The notes beneath the pieces were generated by a model, which was not told where the DNA came from, searched no databases, and saw only the letters and a list, made by a program, of their open reading frames with translations. 64,000 bases of DNA, from NCBI RefSeq assembly GCF_002095575.1, contig NZ_MLJJ01000001.1, positions 124,001 to 188,000 on the forward strand, written 5' to 3'. Both the position numbers and the translations under genes were made by a program. The first letter of the stretch is position 1. Every line of letters begins with the position of its first letter. Positions 47,549 through 55,258 of this stretch are shown here, in pieces. Source of the stretch: Pantoea septica (GTDB lineage Bacteria > Pseudomonadota > Gammaproteobacteria > Enterobacterales > Enterobacteriaceae).

Positions 47549-48640
47549 TCAGAGCATGATCGTCAGCAGGTAGCCGGCAAAAATCGCCAGGTGCGCGGCG
47601 CCGTTCAGCACGTTGGTGCGCCCGGTTGAAAACGAGATATGACACAGGATGAGCGCCGCTGACATCATCACCATCTGCGGCGGCTCAAGGCCGAACACCA
47701 GCTGCTGGTCGGTGAGGGTGGCGATAATGGTCACCGCCGGCACGGTTAGCGAAATTGTCGCCAGCACCGAGCCGAAAAAGAGGTTCATGGCGCGCTGCAC
47801 CTGATTCATCAGCACCGCCTTCAGCGCGCCCAGGCCTTCCGGCGACAGGATCAGCAAAGCCACCAGGAAGCCGGTGAACTGCGCGGGCGCATTAAACTCC
47901 GACAGCAGATGCTCCAGCGTATTGGCGTTCATCTTGGTGACGCTGATGACCGCAATCAGATGCACAATCAGCCAGACGGTGTGCCAGACGCTGCTGTGCG
48001 CCGAAGGCTTGCCGTGGTGCGGATCGCCATCATCGCTGTCGTCTTCATGCTCGTAAACAAATAAACTCTGGTGGGTACGCGTCTGAATCAGCAGGAAAAC
48101 GCCGTACATCGCCGCCGAAATCGCTGCGATCAGCAGCGCCTGCGTGGTCGTAAAGTTGCCGCCCGGCAGCGCGTTGGGGAACACCAGCACCAGGATCGCC
48201 AGCGGAAAGATGGCGATCAGATACTGCTTTACCCCGGCAAGATTCACATACTGCGTGGCGAACTTGCGCCCGCCCAGCAGCAGCGAGAAACCCACCAGCC
48301 CGCCGGTGACGATCATAATGATAGAGTAGAGCGTGTCGCGCATCAGCGCCGGCGCGGCATCGCCCGTAGCCATCAGCGCGGAGATCAGGCTGACCTCAAG
48401 GATAACCACTGACAGGCTGAGGATCAGCGAGCCGTAGGGCTCGCCCAGCCGGTGCGCCAGCACGTCGGCATGGCGCACCACGCTAAAGGCGCTGCTGAGG
48501 ATCGCGACCAGCGCCAGCAGGTTGATGCCGATAACCGCGGGCAGGGAGGTTTGTCCGCCGAAGAAAAACAGCACGCCCAGGGCGGCGAGGGGAAGTATCA
48601 GCGAGAACTCTTTGTGACGTGTTTTTTCATGTGTGGTCAT
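47549..48640 (-). CDS. chaA: Na+/H+ (Ca2+/K+) antiporter ChaA
   Basis: Inner-membrane cation/proton antiporter of 363 residues in the CaCA superfamily (E. coli 366). Two alpha repeats each centred on an acidic helix are visible: VVILEVSLISALM in the first half and LILSPEGLGALKAVL in the second, separated by an acidic/His loop EHEDDSDDGDPHHGK. It exports Na+ or Ca2+ at alkaline pH. It is divergent from chaB, across a 370 bp AT-rich non-coding region (48641-49010). Confidence 0.95.
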   Translation of the reverse strand: MTTHEKTRHKEFSLILPLAALGVLFFFGGQTSLPAVIGINLLALVAILSSAFSVVRHADVLAHRLGEPYGSLILSLSVVILEVSLISALMATGDAAPALMRDTLYSIIMIVTGGLVGFSLLLGGRKFATQYVNLAGVKQYLIAIFPLAILVLVFPNALPGGNFTTTQALLIAAISAAMYGVFLLIQTRTHQSLFVYEHEDDSDDGDPHHGKPSAHSSVWHTVWLIVHLIAVISVTKMNANTLEHLLSEFNAPAQFTGFLVALLILSPEGLGALKAVLMNQVQRAMNLFFGSVLATISLTVPAVTIIATLTDQQLVFGLEPPQMVMMSAALILCHISFSTGRTNVLNGAAHLAIFAGYLLTIML

Positions 48641-49010
48641 TCACCATCCTCTCAAAAGAAATGCTTCGGCGAAACCCAACGGGGCTTCACAAAATAGTAG
48701 ATCTTTTATTACCTCTGAAAGTGTAACTTTTCGCCGTTTAATCTGGGTAAAATTTACCGGTTTTTACTTTTTCGACAATCAACGACCATCTCGTCAAAAG
48801 GAGATAACAACATCGTTTATTGTTTTCTATTCATAGTATTAACTTTATGAGTCAGGCACTAATTACGCTTTTAAAAGCAAATTAAAATGCTGATAACCTT
48901 TATTTTCAGGCGTTTCGTCCGATTTTTTAGAAAGGGAGGGCTTAATGACAAGGTTGTAATTTTTTCTTCATGCGCCAGGCTTAATGCGGGCCCTTAATGG
49001 AGGAAATGCA

Positions 49011-49241
49011 ATGCCTTACAAAAATCGTGAAGCGCTGCCGGATAACGTGAAACATGTACTGCCGCCGCATGCGCAGGAGATCTATCAGAAGGCGTTCAAC
49101 AGCGCCTGGGATCAGTATAAAGACAAAGATGAGCGACGCGGCGACGAGTCTCAGGAAGAAGTGGCGCACAAAGTTGCCTGGTCGGCGGTGAAAAAGGAGT
49201 ATGAAAAAGGGGACGATGATAAGTGGCACCCTAAGAAGTAG
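49011..49241 (+). CDS. chaB: Cation transport regulator ChaB
   Basis: Small cytoplasmic protein of 76 residues, same length as E. coli ChaB: PYKNREALPDNVKHVLPPHAQEIYQKAFNSAW, then AHKVAWSAVKKEYEK. Proposed regulator of ChaA-linked cation transport. ATG 49011 follows GGAGG; an earlier in-frame start at 48984 is not supported by conservation. Confidence 0.95.
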   Translation: MPYKNREALPDNVKHVLPPHAQEIYQKAFNSAWDQYKDKDERRGDESQEEVAHKVAWSAVKKEYEKGDDDKWHPKK

Positions 49242-49250
49242 GCGCGGGAA

Positions 49251-49288
49251 GGGGCCGGCGCAGCCGGCCTGACGCGGCGCTTTTTTAA
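49251..49288 (+). terminator. Terminator of chaB
   Basis: GGCCGGC/GCCGGCC stem at 49253-49269, followed by GACGCGGCGC and six T residues. The T-run is 12 bp from the stem, so it may act as an inefficient terminator before chaC. Confidence 0.5.
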
Positions 49289-49427
49289 TTTCTCGCCTGG
49301 CCGCGGCCTTGAAAGCGGTGCAGAAAATGCATACTGTCAGTGCAGGCTGCGGCTCAAGAATGTCGCCCGTTAGCCGATTTTATAAGGGAGCCCGTCGGAC
49401 AGGACGTTAAAAGGTCAGGAGGTCGCA

Positions 49428-50105
49428 TTGTTAACCCGAGAATTTTTATTAAAAGCAGACTGCAAAACCTCATTCGGCGATATTGAGGAATCGCTGCTCT
49501 GGAGCTGCGAGCAGCGCGCCGCATCGCTGGCGGCCACGCTCGCCTGCCGTCCCGACCAGAGCCCGGTCTGGATCTTCGGCTATGGTTCGCTGATGTGGAA
49601 TCCTGTTTTTGAAGCGGACGAGGTCGCATCCGGCACGCTGGAGGGATGGCACCGCGCTTTCTGCCTGCGCCTGATCGCCGGCCGCGGCACCTCGTCCCAT
49701 CCCGGCCGCATGCTGGCGCTGAAAGAGGGCGGTTCGACCAGCGGCCTGGCGTTTCGCCTGCCGGAGACGCGCCTGCAGGAAGAGCTGGAGCTGCTGTGGA
49801 AGCGCGAAATGATCACCGGCTGCTATCTGCCGACCTGGTGCGAATTAACGCTGGAGGATGGGCGCAGCGTCACCGCGCTGGCCTTTATTATGGATCCGCG
49901 CCATCCGCTCTATGAATCGGACTCCTGTCCTGAGGCGATCGCGCCGCTGATCGCAGCGGCAAGCGGCCCGCTGGGCAGCAACGCGCAGTATCTTTTTTCG
50001 CTTGAGCAAGAGCTCGCGAAGCGCGGCATGGAAGAGGAGAGTTTAAGCCGGCTGGCGCACCAGGTGCGCGCGCTGCAGGCGGGCGTTCGCTGCGCGCAGG
50101 GCTAA
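49428..50105 (+). CDS. chaC: Glutathione-specific gamma-glutamylcyclotransferase ChaC
   Basis: Degrades glutathione to 5-oxoproline and Cys-Gly. Length 225. The substrate-binding loop FGYGSLMWNP is near residue 50 and the catalytic Glu is in LLWKREMITGCYLPTW near 125. Alignment to E. coli ChaC (ITRDFLMNADCKT) places the start at TTG 49428, preceded by AGGAGG at good spacing; no ATG is available. It is separated from chaB by 186 bp and ends the cha cluster. Confidence 0.94.
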   Translation: MLTREFLLKADCKTSFGDIEESLLWSCEQRAASLAATLACRPDQSPVWIFGYGSLMWNPVFEADEVASGTLEGWHRAFCLRLIAGRGTSSHPGRMLALKEGGSTSGLAFRLPETRLQEELELLWKREMITGCYLPTWCELTLEDGRSVTALAFIMDPRHPLYESDSCPEAIAPLIAAASGPLGSNAQYLFSLEQELAKRGMEEESLSRLAHQVRALQAGVRCAQG

Positions 50106-50116
50106 AGGGTAAGGCT

Positions 50117-50140
50117 CGCGGCGTGTTCATCCACGCCGCG
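50117..50140. terminator. Hairpin between chaC and the kinase gene
   Basis: Perfect 9-bp stem CGCGGCGTG/CACGCCGCG with a 6-base loop between the 3' ends of convergent genes. No T-run follows on either strand, so termination would be weak. Confidence 0.5.
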
Positions 50141-50148
50141 AAAGCGTG

Positions 50149-51597
50149 CTAGTTGCCCGGGTTAAGCAGCCAGGTGCCTGGCTTGTCGATCACCAGCGAC
50201 TGCGCGCGCATGCTGGTGCCTGAATGCACCTCGATACGATACTGACCCGCCGCCAGGTTGAGCGTGGCGAAACCGTTGCTGCCGGTTTTTACCTCCACCG
50301 GCTGGCCGTTGAGCACCACGTTGGCGCCGCGCTCCAGCTTGAGGTAGACCGTCGCCAGCGCAGCGGGCGTCGCAGGCGGCGCGCTATTCACTACGGGGTT
50401 TTGCGCCACCGCAGGCGTCGCGTTTTCCGGCGTCGCGTCGCGCCTGTTGGTCAGCCAGGTGACCACCACTACCGCCAGCAGCGCTGCGGCCGCCAGGGCC
50501 ACCAGCCCCGGCGACAGGCGGCGCGCGTTGCGCGGCGTTACCGGCTCGACGCTGGGCGAGGCGTGATTCACCGCCATCACTACCGGCGCGGGCGTGACGA
50601 CTTCCTCTTCCTCCACCACGAGGGTCGGCGCGGGCGCAGCAGCGACCGGCGGCGGCTCCGGCGCAGGCTGCAGGCTATTGACCACCGCCTCCACGTCGCT
50701 GACGGGCAGATCGATAAGCGCCGCAAAGGCGTCAATCGACTGCGGGCGATCGGCAGGCTTCATCGCCAGCGCGCAGTCCACCGCGTGAAGCAGCGGCAGC
50801 GAATAGCCGGGCGGCTGACGCTCGACCAGCGGCTCATAGTTATCCTCAATGCAGCGCACCACGCTCACCGGCGGCGGATTGCCGGTGATCAGACTGTGCA
50901 GCACCGCGCCGAGCGCGTAAATATCGGTCCACGGCCCCTGTTCGTTTTCACCCTCTTCGCTGTACTGCTCAATCGGCGCGAAGCCGGGCTTGAGCATAAT
51001 CTCCGTTTCGTCCGACAGATTGCCGATCTCTTTGCGCGCCGAGCCGAAGTCGAGCAGCACCGGCAGCTGGTTTTCCTGAATCTGAATATTATCCAGCGAA
51101 ATATCGCGATGCAGATAGCCCGCCTGATGGATAGTGCTGATGGCGCCGAACAGCGGCGGCAGCAGGCGACGAATCCAGGCCTCGCTCACCGCATCCGGGC
51201 TGGTCTGCTGCCACTCTTTCAGCGTCATGCCGCTGTAGTAGAGCGTGCCCATATAGGCGGTACCGTTCTGCTCCCAGAAGCGCAGCACGTGCAGCAGGCC
51301 GGGATGGTTGAAGCGCGCCAGCAGACGCGCCTCCTGTATAAAGCTGGTCAGGCCGGCGTTAAACAGCTTTTGATAGCGTTCGCCGCGCAGCTCCAGCGAC
51401 AGATCCTCGGCGCGCACCGCCAGCGACACCGGCATATACTCTTTAATTGCGATGGTGCGTTCAAGCTGATGATCCCAGGCGCGATAAACGATGCCAAACC
51501 CGCCGCCGCCAATCACTTCCTTGATTTCAAACTCGTTAAATCGGTATCCCGCAGGGAGCGCGTTGGGCACCGCTTTCTGATTATCATTTGCCGACAT
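50149..51597 (-). CDS. ppkA: Ser/Thr protein kinase (PpkA-like, T6SS-associated)
   Basis: Membrane Hanks-type kinase of 482 residues. The kinase domain (about 18-285) has the glycine loop GGGGFGIVY, the Lys in AIKEY, the catalytic loop HRDISLDNIQ and DFGSARKE in place of the usual DFG segment. After a Pro/Ala-rich linker, one transmembrane helix (near 375-395) leads to a short periplasmic domain with PEGA-like strands (NVVLNGQPVEV, GQYRIEVHSG). In T6SS threonine-phosphorylation circuits PpkA phosphorylates the FHA protein and PppA reverses it; both partners are in this operon. ATG 51597 was chosen over 51615 because GAGAG sits before it. Last gene of the operon. Confidence 0.88.
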   Translation of the reverse strand: MSANDNQKAVPNALPAGYRFNEFEIKEVIGGGGFGIVYRAWDHQLERTIAIKEYMPVSLAVRAEDLSLELRGERYQKLFNAGLTSFIQEARLLARFNHPGLLHVLRFWEQNGTAYMGTLYYSGMTLKEWQQTSPDAVSEAWIRRLLPPLFGAISTIHQAGYLHRDISLDNIQIQENQLPVLLDFGSARKEIGNLSDETEIMLKPGFAPIEQYSEEGENEQGPWTDIYALGAVLHSLITGNPPPVSVVRCIEDNYEPLVERQPPGYSLPLLHAVDCALAMKPADRPQSIDAFAALIDLPVSDVEAVVNSLQPAPEPPPVAAAPAPTLVVEEEEVVTPAPVVMAVNHASPSVEPVTPRNARRLSPGLVALAAAALLAVVVVTWLTNRRDATPENATPAVAQNPVVNSAPPATPAALATVYLKLERGANVVLNGQPVEVKTGSNGFATLNLAAGQYRIEVHSGTSMRAQSLVIDKPGTWLLNPGN

Positions 51598-51641
51598 AGT
51601 GAACTCTCTGAACACCGCCTGGCAGCCAGGCTGCGCTGTAA

Positions 51642-52595
51642 TTAATTGATGTTACGCCACGCACCTATCGCCGGATCAACCAGATCGGCGTGCAAGGTAT
51701 CGATCAGTAACACATTCACTTTTTGCTGTGGCATAAACTGCGGTCCCCAAAGACCACGCAACGTTTCCACCCGCGATTTCACGGCGTCCGGATCCTGCTG
51801 CGCCGTATTTTTGTCCATTTTCACCAGCAGCGCGCCGTTAAAGCGCCAGACGTGGCTCGCCTCGTCGAAAGGCAGCACCAGCCAGCTGTCCGCAGCATCG
51901 GCGCGCGTCACGATCATGCGCTCTTTATTCGCAGCCACCACCTGCAGCGAGTTGCCGGAGATTTGCAGGTTCGCGATAGGGTAGCCCTGATAGAAGGTGA
52001 CCGGCAGAGGCGTGTTTTTGCCCTTGCTTGCCAGGATTAACGCGCTTTTGCCTTCCAGCCAGCCGTCGTGCGGGCACTGCGCCTGCGCGACGTCTGGAAT
52101 AAACAGCGACTGGCCGTCGGCGTCCCACGAGGTGCGGAAGCGGCAACCGCCGGGCAGATCGAAATGCTGCAGCGGCGCGCTGTTGGCCGGACGCGACAGG
52201 TCGAGCGGCGCCGCGTTGGCGGCGCTGGCGCTGGCGGTCGCGTCGGCCATGACAATCGGCCGCCAGTTTTGCAGCTTGCTGGCGCTGCCGCTGGCCAGCA
52301 CGCCGCCCTCTTTGTTGGTCATCTGCCAGGGCAGCTCATCCAGCGTGCCGCACTGGTTCGCCAGCAGGGTACCGACGCGCGGCAAAAAAGTCGTCAGCAC
52401 GGCGGAATCGGTGCTTTTGCCCGAAACGATGCGCAGCGGCAGCGACTCTTTGCACCAGTCGTCGGGCGCTTTGCTTTTTACACCGTCGATAAAAACTTCC
52501 AGCGCCAGGCTGGGAGAGTAAACCACGCGATAATCTTCGGCCTGCGCGCTGAAAGCGATAAGCAAGGTCGCAATGCCGGACAACCACAATTTCAT
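51642..52595 (-). CDS. Secreted protein of unknown function in T6SS-like operon
   Basis: Protein of 317 residues with a clear Sec signal peptide (cleavage after FSAQA, residue 19) and no further membrane segment, so it should be periplasmic. Four Cys residues in two spaced pairs (near 47, 84, 157 and 179) could form disulfides. I do not recognise the family. AAGGA lies 5 bp before ATG 52595. It lies 14 bp after the phosphatase gene and 44 bp before the kinase gene, so it is likely a periplasmic partner of the kinase's external domain or of the TssM/TssL platform. Role is unknown. Confidence 0.75.
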   Translation of the reverse strand: MKLWLSGIATLLIAFSAQAEDYRVVYSPSLALEVFIDGVKSKAPDDWCKESLPLRIVSGKSTDSAVLTTFLPRVGTLLANQCGTLDELPWQMTNKEGGVLASGSASKLQNWRPIVMADATASASAANAAPLDLSRPANSAPLQHFDLPGGCRFRTSWDADGQSLFIPDVAQAQCPHDGWLEGKSALILASKGKNTPLPVTFYQGYPIANLQISGNSLQVVAANKERMIVTRADAADSWLVLPFDEASHVWRFNGALLVKMDKNTAQQDPDAVKSRVETLRGLWGPQFMPQQKVNVLLIDTLHADLVDPAIGAWRNIN

Positions 52596-52609
52596 AAGGA
52601 TCCTTGGTA

Positions 52610-53386
52610 TCAGTCGCGGGGCGGCAGAAAACGTGCCGAATCCGCCGCAGAATAAAGCAACGTGGCGTCCTGAGGTTCGCCGATCCACACAGAGAGCGCG
52701 CTGAGATTGTCCTTTTTCACGCTGCGGCTGACCGCTTTTTCCATCAGCGCCAGCCACTCTTCGCAGGCGTTCACCATGCGCAGCGCCTGCTCCATTTCTC
52801 TGGCCGTCAGATTAAGCCAGAAACCGTCGGTGCAGACCAGAAAGGCGTCGCCATCCTCCAGCGCCAGCTCGGCGGAGAAGGTCACCGGACGCGCCGGATC
52901 CGCGCCGAGCGCATTATAGAGTAAATTACTGTTAATGCCGGTATTTTCATAGCCCGCATCCTTTAACTGCTGCGCCAGACTGTGATCGCGCGTGACGTCG
53001 AACAGCGTGCCGTGGCGAAAGTGGTACACCCGGCTGTCGCCGGCGTGCGCCCACCAGGCGCGCCGCTGTGGGCGGTCGATAAACAGGGCCGCCAGCGTGG
53101 TGCTCATGCGGGAGAAACCCGGCTGCTGCGCCTGCGCCTCGCGCAGCGCCGCGCGGCAGCGTTCAATCGCCGCAAGCGTGTTCTCCGGCGTCAGCCGCGG
53201 CTGGTCGCGCAGATCGGCGAGCAGGGTATCGCGCACCAGCTGTGCGGCGCGATCGCCGCCTGCAAGGCCTGCCACGCCGTCGCAGACCACAAAGCAGGCT
53301 TTCTCATCAGTGATCTCCGCGCCGGTGCGGTCCTGGTTCTCGTCGCGCAGCCCCTGCTGGCAGCGGCTGGCAAATACAATCTTCAT
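52610..53386 (-). CDS. pppA: PP2C-family Ser/Thr phosphatase (PppA-like)
   Basis: Metal-dependent phosphatase of 258 residues. All PP2C metal motifs are present: RDENQD near 15, VCDGVAG near 34, HAGDSRVYH near 115, CTDGFW near 187 and KKDNLSALSVWI near 225. It should dephosphorylate the FHA protein and oppose the kinase. It overlaps the FHA gene by 4 bp (ATGA), indicating coupled expression. Confidence 0.92.
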   Translation of the reverse strand: MKIVFASRCQQGLRDENQDRTGAEITDEKACFVVCDGVAGLAGGDRAAQLVRDTLLADLRDQPRLTPENTLAAIERCRAALREAQAQQPGFSRMSTTLAALFIDRPQRRAWWAHAGDSRVYHFRHGTLFDVTRDHSLAQQLKDAGYENTGINSNLLYNALGADPARPVTFSAELALEDGDAFLVCTDGFWLNLTAREMEQALRMVNACEEWLALMEKAVSRSVKKDNLSALSVWIGEPQDATLLYSAADSARFLPPRD

Positions 53387-54510
53387 GCGTCGTCCGTCCG
53401 GGTCTGCGAATCTTTATACTGGTTTACTTCCACATCGTAGGCGTGCAGAAAGGCTTCGCCGAACAGGGTGTGGAAGTCATCTTCGATCTCGCCGGCGGTG
53501 CGCTGATAATTACGCGTAAAGTAGTCCCAGAGCGCGGCTTTTCGGGCGGCGGAGAAGGGGAGTTTGGGCAGCACGCCCTCGCTGCGCGCCTGCTCTTCCA
53601 GACGCTGCGGGTTAAACGACTGCAGCATGGCGGCGATAATGGCGCGAATACCGGCGATCATGCCGAGCTGATGCGCCTGCAGATCCACCAGCGCGTCGCG
53701 CACCGCCTGCTCCGGCGGCATAAAGCCGGGCATCTGGCTCTGATACATCTGCATCAGCACGGTTTTGCCGGAGGGCAGGATCTTAAAGGGATTGTTCGCC
53801 TCGTTCAGGATCATGGTCATATCCGCCTTGACGCCACGCTTCAGGATCTGGCGCGACGACAGCAGCGCGACCGTGCCCTGCGAAAAGAGGCTCAGCATCC
53901 GTCCCGTAACGCGCATCTGCTCTTCGTCGATCGGCGTGGCGTGGCCGTTGTTCAGCCCCATCCCCTCCAGCAGCGCGGCGATTAGCTTCTCCTGATCCTG
54001 TGAAGCGATGCCGGTCGGGCGCGGCGCCTCGCTCTTTTGCGGATCGATCGCCAGCCGCGCATCGCTGTGGCGCGACGAAGCAGGCGCCGCAGAGAGAACG
54101 CTCGCCGTTGGTTCGACCTCAAACATGCCCAGCGGATCGCCCTCTAACTGCAGTTCGCTGACGAACAGCGCCAGCGGATCGTCCTTCGACGCGTCGGCGC
54201 GCGCCGGATCCTGCACGGCAAGCTGATATTCGCCGATTTGCAGCGCATCCCCATGGCGCAGCTGAACCTGCATTCCCCGCTCGAGCGCGACGCCGTTGTG
54301 CACCACCGCGGTCACGCTGCCCTGGTTGGTCAGGCGGCACTCGCCGTCGGCGGAAAGGTGCACCAGCGCCTGCAAGCGCGAAATAGCGCGCGATTCGTCC
54401 GGCAATACCAGATCGTTATCCTGGCTACGGCCGATGGTGCCGCCGGGCGGCTGAAACGCCACGGTTTTTACCGGAACATCCGTATTGCACTGCACAATGG
54501 TAAATTGCAT
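53383..54510 (-). CDS. tagH: FHA-domain protein (TagH/Fha, T6SS-associated)
   Basis: Cytoplasmic scaffold of 375 residues. The N-terminal FHA domain (about 20-95) has GRSQDNDLVLPD, the Ser/Arg region ISRLQALVHL and a GVALERGMQVQLRHGDALQIG segment, so phosphothreonine binding is plausible. The C-terminal region (about 190-360) is the T6SS FHA C-terminal domain (LLEGMGL, EEQMRVTGRMLSLFSQGTVALLSSR, TLFGEAFLHAYDVEVNQYK). In complete systems Fha phosphorylation switches on assembly. It lies between tagF and pppA. Confidence 0.9.
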   Translation of the reverse strand: MQFTIVQCNTDVPVKTVAFQPPGGTIGRSQDNDLVLPDESRAISRLQALVHLSADGECRLTNQGSVTAVVHNGVALERGMQVQLRHGDALQIGEYQLAVQDPARADASKDDPLALFVSELQLEGDPLGMFEVEPTASVLSAAPASSRHSDARLAIDPQKSEAPRPTGIASQDQEKLIAALLEGMGLNNGHATPIDEEQMRVTGRMLSLFSQGTVALLSSRQILKRGVKADMTMILNEANNPFKILPSGKTVLMQMYQSQMPGFMPPEQAVRDALVDLQAHQLGMIAGIRAIIAAMLQSFNPQRLEEQARSEGVLPKLPFSAARKAALWDYFTRNYQRTAGEIEDDFHTLFGEAFLHAYDVEVNQYKDSQTRTDDA

Positions 54511-54546
54511 GAGTCATCCCGTGTCTGATGGGCAAACGCAAGGCCG

Positions 54547-55245
54547 TTATTCGAACATCGGCGGATAGAGGCCGTTACGTCCCGGCTGAGTACCTGCCGC
54601 CGGGTTAAAAAGTAATAAAAACAGTTGCGCCGTCAGGTTGCCGCTGTGCTTGTGCGTCGCATGGGCGAAGCCGTCGCAGCGGTTGGTCCACCAGTAGCTG
54701 ATATGCTGCTGGGGATCGAAGCGGTCCGCCACCTCGCGCCAGCTCAGCGTACAGGGCAGATCGCTAAAGCCGATAACGTCCATAATGTCGGAACGCTGCT
54801 TCTCCGGCACCAGCAGCCGCGGCAGCGCCTGCATCTGCTGCTCCAGCTGGGCCGGGGCGATCTGCACTTGCACCGCCTGATAGAGCGTGGCGCCTAAGTC
54901 CTGAAACCAGTCGCCGGAAATAGCGAGCTGCGCCGGATGCCACTGGCTGAGCGGAAAGGTGCGCAGCGCCAGCAGCGGCCAGGCGCGGCCCACGCGATCG
55001 CACGAGGGCATCAGGCAGCCCATCTGCACCTGCTGCACGCCCGGCGTGATCGGCAGAACGAAGTTCCATACCGGCGCCTGCAAAAACCAGCTGGTGGCCG
55101 CCTGCTCCTGGCTTTGCCAGTGCATCAGCCCCTGCTGAAACCAATGGGTCCAGGGCGCGATATGTTTCTCGCTCAACCGGTGACGAAGAAAATCGCCGGT
55201 TGAGGGGAGCTTCCCGTACCAGCCGGGGGCAACGATCGCAGCCAT
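54547..55245 (-). CDS. tagF: T6SS-associated protein TagF
   Basis: Protein of 232 residues matching the TagF (ImpM) family: APGWYGKLPSTGDFLRHRL at the start, PVWNFVLPITPG, MPSCDRVGRAWPLL and a C-terminal SYWWT-region typical of the family. TagF represses T6SS assembly post-translationally by binding Fha. ATG 55245 has GAGG 5 bp upstream and is 13 bp after the tssM stop. Its retention together with its known target Fha supports an operating control circuit. Confidence 0.92.
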   Translation of the reverse strand: MAAIVAPGWYGKLPSTGDFLRHRLSEKHIAPWTHWFQQGLMHWQSQEQAATSWFLQAPVWNFVLPITPGVQQVQMGCLMPSCDRVGRAWPLLALRTFPLSQWHPAQLAISGDWFQDLGATLYQAVQVQIAPAQLEQQMQALPRLLVPEKQRSDIMDVIGFSDLPCTLSWREVADRFDPQQHISYWWTNRCDGFAHATHKHSGNLTAQLFLLLFNPAAGTQPGRNGLYPPMFE

Positions 55246-55258
55246 ACTCACCTCATCA

